A stretch of 64,000 bases of DNA from Streptomyces sp. NBC_01717 (GCF_036248255.1 NZ_CP109178.1:5332001-5396000); one strand, 5' to 3'; shown: positions 1 through 9,093, counted from the first letter of the stretch. Notes: generated by a model not told the origin, from the letters alone. A program made the numbers and translations.

Positions 1-411
1 GTGACCGACGTGCATCTCCTTGGCCACGTTCGGCTGCGCGTAGTCGACGACCGTCGTGCCCGCGTTCTGCCCGTACGGCACACCGAGCCGGCCCTCGTCG
101 TCCGCGGCGCGCGCGGCCAGGGTCTCGATGATCGCCTTGTCGCTGAGCGTGATGTTCAGGAAGCCGGGGCCGGAGACCTCGATCTCCTTGATCAGGTCGC
201 CCGCCGGGATCGCGGCCGTGACCTGGGACGCGAGCTCGCGCGGGTTGCCCTTCAGCTTCTTGGCGAGGGCCAGGATCCCGTTGGCCTGGAAGTCGGCCCG
301 GTCGCTTCGGCGCAGCAGCGGGTCCGCGGTGCCGGCATCCGGCAGAGCTGCCGTCAGGGCGTCCGCCAGCTGCTGCTGGAGCGTGGAAGCGAGGGAATTG
401 ACCGAGGCCAT
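1..411 (-). CDS. argS: Arginyl-tRNA synthetase, N-terminal part (cut by window edge)
   Basis: Charges tRNA-Arg with arginine in the cytoplasm (class I aminoacyl-tRNA synthetase). Only the first 137 residues lie in the window. They start [19 protein letters not shown] and hold the N-terminal Add-1 domain typical of ArgRS, then the family phrase [17 protein letters not shown], whose HVGH is the class I HIGH signature. The ATG at 411 is the only sensible start. It diverges from lysS across about 135 bp, so two essential synthetases share a promoter region. The identification is firm from the HIGH-region phrase; the C-terminal catalytic and anticodon domains are outside the window. Confidence 0.95.
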   Translation of the reverse strand, partial: MASVNSLASTLQQQLADALTAALPDAGTADPLLRRSDRADFQANGILALAKKLKGNPRELASQVTAAIPAGDLIKEIEVSGPGFLNITLSDKAIIETLAARAADDEGRLGVPYGQNAGTTVVDYAQPNVAKEMHVGH

Positions 412-545
412 GGGACGGCTGCCGTTTCCGTAGGGGTACGAGGGATCACGCCCAGTATCCCACGCACTGTAAAGCCGTTTTCGCGCTGCCGGTGGGACCT
501 GGGAGAATGGACGGTGCCCCTACGAGCCCTACCAGAGAGAAGGAC

Positions 546-2306
546 GTGCCGACCGTGGCTCAGAGTCAGAGCAGCACCGAGGCCGACTGGGTCTCCCGCT
601 TCGCGGACGAGGTCATCGCCGAATCGGAGCGTCGTGCGCCTGGCAAACCGGTCGTCGTCGCGTCCGGTCTTTCGCCGTCGGGCCCGATCCACCTGGGCAA
701 CCTCCGCGAGGTCATGACCCCGCACCTGGTCGCGGACGAGATCCGCCGCCGGGGTCACCAGGTCCGGCACCTCATCTCCTGGGACGACTACGACCGCTAC
801 CGGAAGGTCCCGGCGGGCGTCCCGGGCGTCGACGAGTCGTGGGCCGAACACATCGGCAAGCCGCTGACGTCCGTGCCCGCCCCGGCCGGGTCCGCGTACC
901 CCAACTGGGCGGAGCACTTCAAGGCCGCCATGACGGCCGCGCTGGACGAACTGGGTGTCGAGTACGACGGCATCAGCCAGACCGAGCAGTACACGGCGGG
1001 GGCCTACCGCGAGCAGATCCTGCACGCGATGAGGCACCGCGCCGACATCGACGCCGTTCTCGACCGGTACCGCACGAAGAAGGACCCGGCGGCCGCGGGC
1101 AAGGGCAAGAAGCCGCAGCAGCAGAAGAAGGTCGACGACGCCGAGCTCGAGGCCGAGGCGGGCTCCGGCGCGGCGAGTGAGGACGACGGCAGCGGTGGCT
1201 CCGCCGGCTACTTCCCGTACAAGCCGTACTGCGGCAACTGCGAGAAGGACCTCACGACCGTCACGTCGTACGACGACGAGACGACCGAACTGAACTACAC
1301 GTGCACCGCCTGCGGCTTCGCCGAGACCGTCCGGCTCAGCGAGTTCAACCGCGGCAAGCTGGTCTGGAAGGTCGACTGGCCGATGCGCTGGGCGTACGAA
1401 GGCGTGATCTTCGAGCCCAGCGGTGTGGACCACTCGTCGCCCGGCTCGTCGTTCGTGGTCGGCGGCCAGATCGTCCGCGAGGTCTTCGACGGTGTGCAGC
1501 CGATCGGCCCGATGTACGCCTTCGTCGGCATCTCCGGCATGGCGAAGATGTCCTCCAGCAAGGGCGGCGTGCCGACCCCGGCCGACGCGCTGAAGATCAT
1601 GGAGGCACCGCTGCTGCGCTGGCTGTACGCGCGCCGCAGGCCCAACCAGTCCTTCAAGATCGCCTTCGACCAGGAGATCCAGCGGCTGTACGACGAGTGG
1701 GACTCGCTGGGCCGCAAGGTCACCGACGGCTCCGTGCTGCCCGCCGACGCCGCCGCGTACGCCCGGGCCATCGGCACGGCCGCCGGTGAGCTGCCGAGTA
1801 CCCCGCGCCCGCTGCCGTACCGCACGCTCGCGTCCGTCGTCGACATCACGGCCGGGCACGACGAGCAGACACTGCGCATCCTGAGCGACCTGGACCCGGA
1901 GAACCCGCTGACGTCGCTCGACGAGGCACGGCCGCGGCTCGACCGCGCGGAGAACTGGATCACCAGCCAGGTTCCGGCCGAGGCCCGCACCATCGTCCGC
2001 GACGAGCCGGACAAGGAGCTGCTCGGCTCGCTGGACGAGCAGGGGCGCCGGTCGCTGCAGCTGCTCGTCGACGGGCTGGACTCGCACTGGTCGCTGGACG
2101 GGCTGACGACGCTCGTCTACGGCGTGCCGAAGATCCTGGCCGGGCTGGAGCCGGACGCCAAGCCGACGCCCGAGCTGAAGACCGCGCAGCGCTCGTTCTT
2201 CGCGCTGCTGTACCGGCTGCTCGTCAGCCGGGACACCGGGCCGCGGCTGCCCACGCTGCTGCTGGCCGTGGGTGCGGAGCGGGTGCGGAAGCTGCTGGGC
2301 GTGTAG
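546..2306 (+). CDS. lysS: Class I lysyl-tRNA synthetase
   Basis: Activates lysine and charges tRNA-Lys. At 586 residues with HIGH-like PIHLGN near residue 49 and KMSSSKGG from residue 334, it is a class I LysRS, the mainly archaeal type that also occurs in some bacteria including actinomycetes, not the usual class II enzyme. Two CxxC pairs (YCGNC and CTACGF) flank the catalytic core like a zinc ribbon. Before the first pair is a lysine/glutamine-rich then acidic/glycine-rich stretch of about 45 residues, probably a disordered insertion. The GTG at 546 is chosen because a purine-rich AGAGAGAAGG lies just upstream; GTG 555 is possible. The frame stays open to 492 but has no better site. Confidence 0.95.
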   Translation: MPTVAQSQSSTEADWVSRFADEVIAESERRAPGKPVVVASGLSPSGPIHLGNLREVMTPHLVADEIRRRGHQVRHLISWDDYDRYRKVPAGVPGVDESWAEHIGKPLTSVPAPAGSAYPNWAEHFKAAMTAALDELGVEYDGISQTEQYTAGAYREQILHAMRHRADIDAVLDRYRTKKDPAAAGKGKKPQQQKKVDDAELEAEAGSGAASEDDGSGGSAGYFPYKPYCGNCEKDLTTVTSYDDETTELNYTCTACGFAETVRLSEFNRGKLVWKVDWPMRWAYEGVIFEPSGVDHSSPGSSFVVGGQIVREVFDGVQPIGPMYAFVGISGMAKMSSSKGGVPTPADALKIMEAPLLRWLYARRRPNQSFKIAFDQEIQRLYDEWDSLGRKVTDGSVLPADAAAYARAIGTAAGELPSTPRPLPYRTLASVVDITAGHDEQTLRILSDLDPENPLTSLDEARPRLDRAENWITSQVPAEARTIVRDEPDKELLGSLDEQGRRSLQLLVDGLDSHWSLDGLTTLVYGVPKILAGLEPDAKPTPELKTAQRSFFALLYRLLVSRDTGPRLPTLLLAVGAERVRKLLGV

Positions 2307-2316
2307 CCCCCGCTGT

Positions 2317-2358
2317 ACGGAGGGCCGTCACCCGGTGATGCGGGTGACGGCCCTCCGT
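2317..2358. terminator. Bidirectional hairpin between lysS and the convergent DUF2637 gene
   Basis: A perfect 17-bp inverted repeat (2317-2333 with 2342-2358, 8-base loop) begins 10 bases after the lysS stop and ends 46 bases before the stop of the convergent gene, so it can end transcription from both sides. There is no clear U-tract, as is common in Streptomyces. Confidence 0.8.
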
Positions 2359-2404
2359 CCTGCCGGTTCCGGTCCGTCCTCGAGCGGTGACGGGACCGGA
2401 TCGC

Positions 2405-3748
2405 TCACGCGATGTGGTTCTCGGCCATCTCGTTGTCGAAGCGCTGCTTGAAACCCGGCAGCAGACGGCGGAGCAGGGCCGCGCTGCGCGGATGCCTGAC
2501 GTTGTGGCCGTCCGAGAGATGGATGTCGAGGACCTCGACGCTCGGGTAGTCGTTGTGCTGGTGCGTGTACGCGCTGAACACCTCGTAGGCGATTTCGCCG
2601 AACTCCGCGTCCTCCTGCGCCCACTCGACCGGGTCCGCCGCGGGCTCCTGGGGCTGCTGAGGCTGCTCCGGCGACTCCGGCAGGGGCTCTTCGCTACGGG
2701 GGTGGGGGACCGCGCCGATCGTGCCCACGTTGCCCAGCGGGCGGGTGCGGCCGCCCGGGCCCGAGGGGATCATGACCGGGGTGGGCTCGAGGCCCTCGAC
2801 GTACGTCGGGTTGTACGTACCCTCGTACGCGCCCTCCGGGACCTGCGGCGCCGCGAACCACGGGCTCTCGTGCGAGCCGGGGCCCTCCTGCGGCCATTCC
2901 TCGCCGGCGGGGTCGGAGGGGTGGGCGTGCTGTTGCTGCGGGTGTTGTGGCTGGTGCTGTGGGGGCTCGGCGTACTGCGGCTGCGGGGCGTACGGCAATT
3001 CGGCCTGGGGGTGGACCGTCTCGACGGCGGCCGGAGCCGGGGCCGGGGGCAGCAGGACCGGTTCTATGCCCGCTGCGGCCAGGCCGGCCGGACCGGTGTC
3101 GGCCAGCGGAACGCCGAACTTTGCCAGCCGCAGCGGCATCAGCGACTCGACGGGGGCCTTGCGGCGCCAGTTCCGGCCGAAACGGGCCTGGAGCCGGGCC
3201 TGGTAGATCAGCCGGTCCTGTTCGAGCTTGATGACCTGCTCGTACGAACGCAGCTCCCACAGCTTCATCCGGCGCCACAGCTTGAACGTGGGGACGGGGG
3301 AGAGCAGCCAGCGGGTGAGCCGGACGCCCTCCATGTGCTTGTCGGCCGTCAGGTCGGCTATCCGGCCGACCGCGTGCCGGGCGGCCTCGACCGCGACCAC
3401 GAACAGCACCGGGATCACCGCGTGCATGCCGACGCCGAGCGGGTCGGGCCAGGCCGCGGCGCCGTTGAAGGCGATCGTCGCGGCGGTCAGCAGCCAGGCC
3501 GTCTGGCGCAGCAGCGGGAACGGTATCCGCATCCAGGTCAGGAGCAGGTCCAGCGCCAGCAGTACGCAGATGCCCGCGTCGATGCCGATCGGGAAGACCA
3601 GGGAGAAGTTCCCGAAGCCCTTCTGTTCTGCGAGCGCGCGCACGGCGGCGTACGAGCCCGCGAAGCCGATCGCGGCGATGATTGCCGCGCCGGCGACGAC
3701 GACCCCGATGAGTACCCGGTGCGTGCGTGTCAGCTGCATCGCGGCCAC
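2405..3748 (-). CDS. DUF2637-type membrane protein
   Basis: Conserved actinobacterial protein of unknown function, 447 residues. The first 135 residues hold about four hydrophobic segments (LIGVVVAGAAIIAAIGFAG, SLVFPIGIDAGICVLLALDLLL, QTAWLLTAATIAFNGAA, VIPVLFVVAVEAARHAVG), the arrangement of the DUF2637/SpdB-like family. A basic cytoplasmic segment follows, then a long proline/glutamine-rich linker (residues about 225-370) and a conserved C-terminal 70 residues. The GTG at 3748 has AGGGAGGGG upstream; ATG 3739 is an alternative. The glutamine/histidine/proline linker suggests disorder. Spd-type relatives occur on conjugative plasmids, but nothing here marks a plasmid. Confidence 0.75.
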   Translation of the reverse strand: MAAMQLTRTHRVLIGVVVAGAAIIAAIGFAGSYAAVRALAEQKGFGNFSLVFPIGIDAGICVLLALDLLLTWMRIPFPLLRQTAWLLTAATIAFNGAAAWPDPLGVGMHAVIPVLFVVAVEAARHAVGRIADLTADKHMEGVRLTRWLLSPVPTFKLWRRMKLWELRSYEQVIKLEQDRLIYQARLQARFGRNWRRKAPVESLMPLRLAKFGVPLADTGPAGLAAAGIEPVLLPPAPAPAAVETVHPQAELPYAPQPQYAEPPQHQPQHPQQQHAHPSDPAGEEWPQEGPGSHESPWFAAPQVPEGAYEGTYNPTYVEGLEPTPVMIPSGPGGRTRPLGNVGTIGAVPHPRSEEPLPESPEQPQQPQEPAADPVEWAQEDAEFGEIAYEVFSAYTHQHNDYPSVEVLDIHLSDGHNVRHPRSAALLRRLLPGFKQRFDNEMAENHIA

Positions 3749-3836
3749 CCGCGATCCCCTCCCTGTGTCCCCTTCTTCGACTTCTGGCGGGCACAGCCTG
3801 GCACATGTGTGTGGAGTTCGTTGCGCGGGGAGGGGC

Positions 3837-3868
3837 GAAGCCCGGTCCTCGGGGCAGGACCGGGCTTC
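3837..3868 (-). terminator. Hairpin terminator after the DUF3558 lipoprotein gene
   Basis: A 13-bp perfect stem (gaagcccggtcct paired with aggaccgggcttc, 6-base loop) lies 82 bases past the lipoprotein stop on the minus strand and before the start of the next minus-strand gene, separating the two units. Confidence 0.7.
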
Positions 3869-3949
3869 GTAAAACTACTTCTGGCCAGGGGGGTTGGGGA
3901 TCGGGGCGGCTGCCGGGCGAGCGGCGCCGGGTCCGGTTCCCCGTGACGC

Positions 3950-4726
3950 CTAGTTCGACGACTTGGCCGACTTCGACGGGCTCGCGGACGGGCTCGACTG
4001 CTTGTCGTCGGGGGCGGCGTTGGCGTCGGCGACCGCGGCGACGGCTTCCTTGGCGGCCTTCTCGGCGTCCTTGAGGATGTCGGCGCCGGACGGCGTCTTC
4101 GCACCCGCGTAACCCGCGCCGTTGTAGGTCAGGGTGACGACGGCGTTCCCCGTGCGGGCCACGATCGTCGCGTACTTGAAGTCCTCGCCGGTCTTGTTGA
4201 GGTCGTACGTGACCTTGGTGGCCTGCTCGCCGATACCGCTGACGGGGGACTCCGCGATCTTCTTCGCGCCCTCGGCCGTCCTGGTCTTGGCGAGCTGCTT
4301 CGTGAGGTCGTCCGCGGCGCGCTTCGCGCCGCTGCCGAGGGCCTGGTCCGAGTCGAAGCGGGTGAAGCCGACGTCGAGCCAGCGGTACTGCGAGCCCTTG
4401 ACGCCGTTGTCGTCCAGGCCGTTCCAGGAGCAGCCGGCGCGCGCCGAGGTGTCGCTGGACGTGGCCGGTGAACCCGCCTTGCTCTTGGCCTTGGGGACCA
4501 GCGAGGTGATCGTCTTCGTGGAGATCGCCTTGCACGGGTCGGGCAGCTCGGCGAACTTCGCCGGCGCGACCGCCGCCACCGACTTCTTCGCGCCCGGAGC
4601 GGAGGAGGACGAGCCGTCCGACTCCTTCTTGCTGCCGGAGTCCGACGAACAGCCGGCGACGACGAGCATCACCGGGACGGCGGCGCAGGCGAGTATGCGG
4701 GTGAGTCGCGAGGCTGATCGGTGCAT
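3950..4726 (-). CDS. DUF3558-like lipoprotein
   Basis: Predicted exported lipoprotein of 258 residues, function unknown. Signal sequence ILACAAVPVMLVVAGC ends in lipobox VAGC, then a Ser/Lys-rich tether. The mature part has LPDPCKAIS near the start and RAGCSWNG later, the two-cysteine layout of DUF3558-type proteins, and it ends in a Ser/Lys-rich tail. The start is ATG 4726; the frame is open much further upstream but that part overlaps the next gene and looks non-coding. It follows a second lipoprotein of the same layout at 4879-5691, so the pair probably arose by duplication. Confidence 0.8.
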   Translation of the reverse strand: MHRSASRLTRILACAAVPVMLVVAGCSSDSGSKKESDGSSSSAPGAKKSVAAVAPAKFAELPDPCKAISTKTITSLVPKAKSKAGSPATSSDTSARAGCSWNGLDDNGVKGSQYRWLDVGFTRFDSDQALGSGAKRAADDLTKQLAKTRTAEGAKKIAESPVSGIGEQATKVTYDLNKTGEDFKYATIVARTGNAVVTLTYNGAGYAGAKTPSGADILKDAEKAAKEAVAAVADANAAPDDKQSSPSASPSKSAKSSN

Positions 4727-4878
4727 GGTTCCTTCACTCGGGTGGCGCGGGCGGCGCGGGTGGGCGGTCGGGCGGGTGTTCCGGAGGGCCACGGTACGAC
4801 GTACGGCGGCCGGATGCCGCCTCGACCGGGTGGGCCGCCGAGGGGGACCGGCGCCGGTCCGGGGCGATCGGCGCGGGG

Positions 4879-5691
4879 CTATTCGCCGAACTTGTCGACC
4901 AGCTTCCGGGCCAGCGCCTGGGCTTTCTCCTGCAGTTCCTTGCTGTCGGGGATCTCCGTCGAGAGGGCGGGCTGCTCGGTGTACTGGACGGTCACGATGA
5001 CGTTCGATGTGCGGAATACCACGCTCACCGTCCGGTGCTGTGCGGCGGAACCTGCCTGAACGAGCAGATCGTCCAGAAATGCGGCATCTCCGAGGTCGTC
5101 GAGGACGCGCGGTTGAAGGTCTTCGGCGGCTTCGGTGGACCCGTCGCCGCTCTTTCCGCCGGTCTCCTCGTCGGTCTTCCCGTCGCTCGGTGCCGAGCCG
5201 GAGGGCGAGCTCGAGTCCGAGGGGGTGTCCGAGGGGGCGTCCGATGCGGAGGACGGCAGATGGGCGGCGGCCTCCTTCTTCCCGTACACCTCGTCGGCGC
5301 GGTCGTCGTCGCTCACGGAGGTGTCGTACGAGACGACCCGCTCGAAGTCGAGGGAGAGGCTGCGGGACGAGTCCGGGGCCTCGGACTTCCATGTGCAGCC
5401 GACACGGCGGTCCGTGTCGTAGGTCAGGGCGGCCGTTCCCGCGTACGCCTTCTCCTGCTGGTCCTCCGGCAGTTCGGCGACACCCGGGAGCAGGTCCTTC
5501 AGGGTGGAGTGCGTGACGGAGCGGCAAGGGTCGGGAAGTGTGCGGTACTTGCCCGCCGGTGCGGCGGGGGAGGTCGTCGGGCCGCCGGGCCTGCTGTCGG
5601 CGGCGGAGCCGTCGGTTCCGGTGCCGGCGCTACAGCCGACGACAAGCGCTGCAAGGAGCGCGGCGCCGGGTACGTACGCCATTCGTCGCAC
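4879..5691 (-). CDS. DUF3558-like lipoprotein (second copy)
   Basis: Predicted lipoprotein of about 270 residues. The signal peptide AALLAALVVGC has lipobox VVGC. The mature domain repeats the neighbour's layout: LPDPCRSVTHSTLKDLLPG, a central RVGCTWKSEAPDSSRS, then VVFRTSNVIVTVQYT, with a Ser/Asp/Pro-rich insertion in the middle absent from the neighbour. GTG 5691 is preferred because GGGAG lies 9 bases upstream; ATG 5682 is possible. It is the first gene of a two-gene unit and diverges from rtcB over about 160 bp. Function unknown; surface anchoring is inferred from the lipobox. Confidence 0.78.
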   Translation of the reverse strand: MRRMAYVPGAALLAALVVGCSAGTGTDGSAADSRPGGPTTSPAAPAGKYRTLPDPCRSVTHSTLKDLLPGVAELPEDQQEKAYAGTAALTYDTDRRVGCTWKSEAPDSSRSLSLDFERVVSYDTSVSDDDRADEVYGKKEAAAHLPSSASDAPSDTPSDSSSPSGSAPSDGKTDEETGGKSGDGSTEAAEDLQPRVLDDLGDAAFLDDLLVQAGSAAQHRTVSVVFRTSNVIVTVQYTEQPALSTEIPDSKELQEKAQALARKLVDKFGE

Positions 5692-5852
5692 GATCCTGGG
5701 CTCCCTTCGTGCGAAAAACGGTTGCCGCTCGATGGCGGCCGGTGGACACAATGTGTATCGCACGCGCCGCTGTGAATGCCGGTCGACCGACTCATTTGCC
5801 GACCTTGGCACCGGTTTTGCGCTTTCTGACTTTTCGGGGGAATCGAGGAACT

Positions 5853-7046
5853 ATGTCGTATGTAGAGGTACCGGGGGCCAAGGTCCCGATCCGCATGTGG
5901 GCCGACCCGGCTTCGGTCGAGGGCGGCGCGATGCAGCAGCTGCAGAATGTGGCCACCCTGCCCTGGATCAAGGGGCTCGCGGTCATGCCCGACGTGCATT
6001 ACGGCAAGGGTGCGACCGTCGGCTCGGTGATCGCGATGCACGGCGCGGTCTGCCCGGCTGCGGTGGGGGTGGACATCGGCTGCGGAATGTCCGCGGTGAA
6101 GACCTCTCTGACCGCCAACGACCTGCCGGGAGATCTGTCGCGGCTGCGATCGAAGATCGAGCAGGCCATTCCGGTGGGCCGTGGGATGCACGACGACGTC
6201 GTGGACCCCGGGCGGCTGCACGGCTTCGCGACGGCGGGCTGGGACGACTTCTGGGGACGGTTCGAGGGGGTGGCCGATGCGGTCAAGTTCCGTCGGGAGC
6301 GGGCCACGAAGCAGATGGGGACGCTCGGGTCGGGCAACCACTTCATCGAGTTCTGTCTCGACGAGTCGGGTTCGGTCTGGCTGATGCTGCACTCCGGATC
6401 CCGGAACATCGGCAAGGAGCTCGCCGAGCACCACATCGGGGTGGCGCAGAAGCTGACGCACAACCAGGGACTGGTCGACCGCGACCTGGCCGTCTTCATC
6501 GCGGACACGCCGCAGATGGCGGCCTACCGCAACGACCTGTTCTGGGCCCAGGAGTACGCGAAGCGCAACCGCGCGATCATGATGGGGCTCTTCCAGGACG
6601 TGGTCCGCAAGGAGTTCAAGAAGGCCCGGGTGACCTTCGACCCGGTCATCTCCTGCCACCACAACTATGTGGCGGAGGAGCGGTACGAGGGCATGGACCT
6701 GCTGGTCACCCGTAAGGGCGCGATCCGGGCCGGGTCGGGGGACCTCGGCATCATCCCTGGATCGATGGGCACCGGCTCGTACATCGTGAAGGGCCTCGGG
6801 AACGCGAAGTCGTTCAACTCGGCCTCGCACGGCGCCGGTCGGAAGATGAGCCGCAACGCGGCCAAGCGGCGCTTCTCGACGCGGGACCTGGAGGAGCAGA
6901 CGCGGGGTGTGGAGTGCCGTAAGGACTCCGGCGTCGTGGACGAGATCCCGGGGGCGTACAAGCCGATCGAGCAGGTCATCGAGCAGCAGCGGGACCTCGT
7001 CGAGGTCGTCGCGAAGCTGAAGCAGGTGGTGTGCGTGAAGGGCTGA
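5853..7046 (+). CDS. rtcB: RtcB-type RNA ligase
   Basis: GTP- and Mn-dependent ligase joining 3'-phosphate (or 2',3'-cyclic phosphate) RNA ends to 5'-OH ends, used in RNA repair. The 397-residue product has the family's metal and guanylate residues: MPDVHYGKG, GVDIGCGMSA with the metal-binding Cys, GSGNHFIEF, HSGSRNIGKE, ISCHHNY, and SASHGAGRKMSR holding the His that forms the GMP adduct. ATG 5853 has a GAGGA just upstream. No archease or RNA cyclase gene is adjacent, so it stands alone here. The upstream DNA carries an unexpected sigma54-like match discussed as a finding. Confidence 0.95.
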   Translation: MSYVEVPGAKVPIRMWADPASVEGGAMQQLQNVATLPWIKGLAVMPDVHYGKGATVGSVIAMHGAVCPAAVGVDIGCGMSAVKTSLTANDLPGDLSRLRSKIEQAIPVGRGMHDDVVDPGRLHGFATAGWDDFWGRFEGVADAVKFRRERATKQMGTLGSGNHFIEFCLDESGSVWLMLHSGSRNIGKELAEHHIGVAQKLTHNQGLVDRDLAVFIADTPQMAAYRNDLFWAQEYAKRNRAIMMGLFQDVVRKEFKKARVTFDPVISCHHNYVAEERYEGMDLLVTRKGAIRAGSGDLGIIPGSMGTGSYIVKGLGNAKSFNSASHGAGRKMSRNAAKRRFSTRDLEEQTRGVECRKDSGVVDEIPGAYKPIEQVIEQQRDLVEVVAKLKQVVCVKG

Positions 7047-7069
7047 GTGCCTCTCGCGCCGATGAACGG

Positions 7070-7107
7070 AAGAGCCCCGGACCCTGTGGTGGTGGTCCGG
7101 GGCTCTT
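7070..7107. terminator. Hairpin between convergent rtcB and SDR genes
   Basis: A perfect 14-bp inverted repeat (7070-7083 aagagccccggacc with 7094-7107) and 10-base loop sits in the 98-base gap between two convergent genes and can serve both. Confidence 0.8.
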
Positions 7108-7144
7108 CTGCGTGTCCGTGTGCGGGTCTGCCGGCCGTCAGCGG

Positions 7145-7903
7145 TCAGAGGGTGCGGTGGACCTTGGAGTTGGAGGCCTGGGCGCGGGGGCGGACCACCA
7201 GCAGGTCGATGTTGACGTGGCTGGGACGGGTGACGGCCCAGGAGATCGTGTCGGCCACGTCGTCGGCGGTGAGGGGGGCGTCGACGCCCGCGTAGACCTT
7301 GGCGGCCTTCTCGGTGTCGCCACGGAACCGGGTGGTGGCGAACTCCTCCGTCCTGACCATGCCGGGGGCGACCTCGATGACGCGGACCGGGGTGCCGACG
7401 ATCTCCAGGCGGAGGGTCTCGGCCAGGACGTGCTCGCCGTGCTTGGCGGCCACGTAGCCACCGCCGCCCTCGTACGAGGCGAGAGCCGCCGTCGAGGAGA
7501 GGACCACGATCGTGCCGTCCCCGCTTGCGGTGAGGGAGGGGAGCAGGGCCTGGGTGACGTTGAGGGTGCCGATGACGTTCGTCTCGTACATCTGGCGCCA
7601 GTCGGCCGGGTCGCCGGTGGCGACGGGGTCGGCGCCGAGGGCGCCGCCCGCGTTGTTGACGAGGACGGCGAGGGTGCGGAAGGCGGTGGCGAACGTATCG
7701 ACGGCCTCGCGGTCCGTGACGTCCAGGGCGTACGCCGTGGCCTCGTGGCCTGCTTCGTTGATCTCGGCGGCGAGTGCCTCGATCCGGTCCTTGCGGCGGG
7801 CGGTCAGGACGACGCGGTAGCCGGCGGCGGCCAGCCGGCGGGCAGTCGCGGCGCCGATGCCGCTGCTCGCTCCGGTGATCACGGCGATGGGGGTGGCGGC
7901 CAT
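7145..7903 (-). CDS. Short-chain dehydrogenase/reductase
   Basis: NAD(P)-dependent classical SDR of 252 residues, substrate unknown. It shows the cofactor motif TGASSGIG near residues 10-17, NNAG near 90, the catalytic Ser in VLSST and the YxxxK pair in YVAAKHGEHV. The C-terminal phrase DLLVVRPRAQ and overall length resemble YdfG-like serine/3-hydroxy acid dehydrogenases. TARRKDRIEAL after the second strand suggests NADPH preference. ATG 7903 begins MAATPIAVITG. It is monocistronic, ending at the shared hairpin with rtcB. Confidence 0.88.
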   Translation of the reverse strand: MAATPIAVITGASSGIGAATARRLAAAGYRVVLTARRKDRIEALAAEINEAGHEATAYALDVTDREAVDTFATAFRTLAVLVNNAGGALGADPVATGDPADWRQMYETNVIGTLNVTQALLPSLTASGDGTIVVLSSTAALASYEGGGGYVAAKHGEHVLAETLRLEIVGTPVRVIEVAPGMVRTEEFATTRFRGDTEKAAKVYAGVDAPLTADDVADTISWAVTRPSHVNIDLLVVRPRAQASNSKVHRTL

Positions 7904-8053
7904 GCGGACTCGACTCCTCGGACAGCTGATCGGTACAGGTTCAGGATAGGCAGGCGGGACGAGCGGCGGTTCGTCGGCCGACCGTCGGGGTGGCGCGGTC
8001 AGCGGTGCGGTCGGTGCGGTCGGTGCTGGTCATCGGGGTGATCGGTGGCGCGG

Positions 8054-8389
8054 TCAATGGTTGCGGGGGGCGTACATGATCACGGCCATGCCGGCCAGAC
8101 AGATCAGCGCGCCGATCACGTCCCAGCGGCCGGGGCGGTAGCCGTCCGCGATCATGCCCCAGGCGATCGAACCCGCGACGAAGACACCGCCGTACGCGGC
8201 GAGGACGCGGCCGAACTCGGCGTCCGGCTGAAGCGTGGCCACGAAGCCGTACGCGCCGAGGGCGATGACTCCGGCGCCGATCCAGATCCAGCCCCGGTGC
8301 TCGCGCACGCCCTGCCAGACGAGCCAGGCGCCGCCGATCTCGAAGAGCGCGGCGACGACGAACAGCGCGACTGAGCGGGCGACGACCAT
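8054..8389 (-). CDS. ynfA: YnfA-family small membrane protein
   Basis: A 111-residue protein with four hydrophobic helices ([72 protein letters not shown]). The length, the [10 protein letters not shown] phrase and the AAYGG phrase match the UPF0060/YnfA family, which is related in fold to small multidrug-resistance exporters. A transport role is inferred from the fold only. ATG 8389 starts [10 protein letters not shown]. It faces a secreted-protein gene divergently across 150 bp. Confidence 0.88.
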   Translation of the reverse strand: MVVARSVALFVVAALFEIGGAWLVWQGVREHRGWIWIGAGVIALGAYGFVATLQPDAEFGRVLAAYGGVFVAGSIAWGMIADGYRPGRWDVIGALICLAGMAVIMYAPRNH

Positions 8390-8538
8390 GGGAGCAGCGT
8401 TTCACGTGGGCGGGGCGCGATGACGCGGGGGAGGCCGGACGGGGGAGGTGATCCGGACGGTGGGGCAGGTGGGTGGAGTTGGTGTGTCGAGCCGGTGTGT
8501 AAATAAGGACGATTCGGCGTGATCAGTATCTTCGGGAC

Positions 8539-9093
8539 ATGGTACTGACGCGTAGGGCTCGACTGATGGTCTTCGTCGCGATGGCGACTGCGACGACGGT
8601 GTCGTCTGTGATGTGGGGGGCCGGAAAGGCGACCGGGGCGGTCCCGGCGCCCGTGCCGGCGGCCGCAGTTGCGGCCATGCCGGTTCCGGCGTACCGGTCG
8701 GTTGCACCGGAGGCGGACATCTCCCACCACGGCCACGTCTCGCTGTGGGGCGAGGAGCTCGGAGTCTGGCTGCTCAGCGAGAATCATGGCCCGTCGGACG
8801 TGATGCGCTCGACCGTGCGGCTGCGCTTCTCGGTGGCCCTCACCGGCAGGCAGGAGATGCCGAGCGCCTGTCTGCAGGCCAACGCCCGCACCGTGCTGTG
8901 CCGGACGGGACCGTTGCATGCGGGTGGGGCGGCGGGGCGGCAGTTCGCGCTCGAACTGCAGCTCGCGGGGCGGCCGAACGAGGCGGTCGTACGGATCGAC
9001 ACCGCGTGGAACGGCGGCGTGACCGACCGGAACCCGCAGAACGACCAGCATGAGGTGCTGGCACCCGCCACCGGGGACGAATACGTCTTCTGA
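8539..9093 (+). CDS. Secreted hypothetical protein
   Basis: A 184-residue protein I do not recognise. It begins with a basic MVLTRRARLMVF followed by a hydrophobic Ala/Val segment and AVPAPVPAAAVAAM, fitting a Sec signal peptide. The mature part (from about residue 45) has HGHVSLWGEELGVWLLSENHGPS and two cysteines (SACLQAN and TVLCRTG) that could form one disulfide, then beta-rich sequence ending DEYVF. The spacing of hydrophobic strands suggests a single immunoglobulin-like or DUF11-like domain, unproven. The coding case is good: high GC3 and a sensible start at ATG 8539. Confidence 0.7.
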   Translation: MVLTRRARLMVFVAMATATTVSSVMWGAGKATGAVPAPVPAAAVAAMPVPAYRSVAPEADISHHGHVSLWGEELGVWLLSENHGPSDVMRSTVRLRFSVALTGRQEMPSACLQANARTVLCRTGPLHAGGAAGRQFALELQLAGRPNEAVVRIDTAWNGGVTDRNPQNDQHEVLAPATGDEYVF

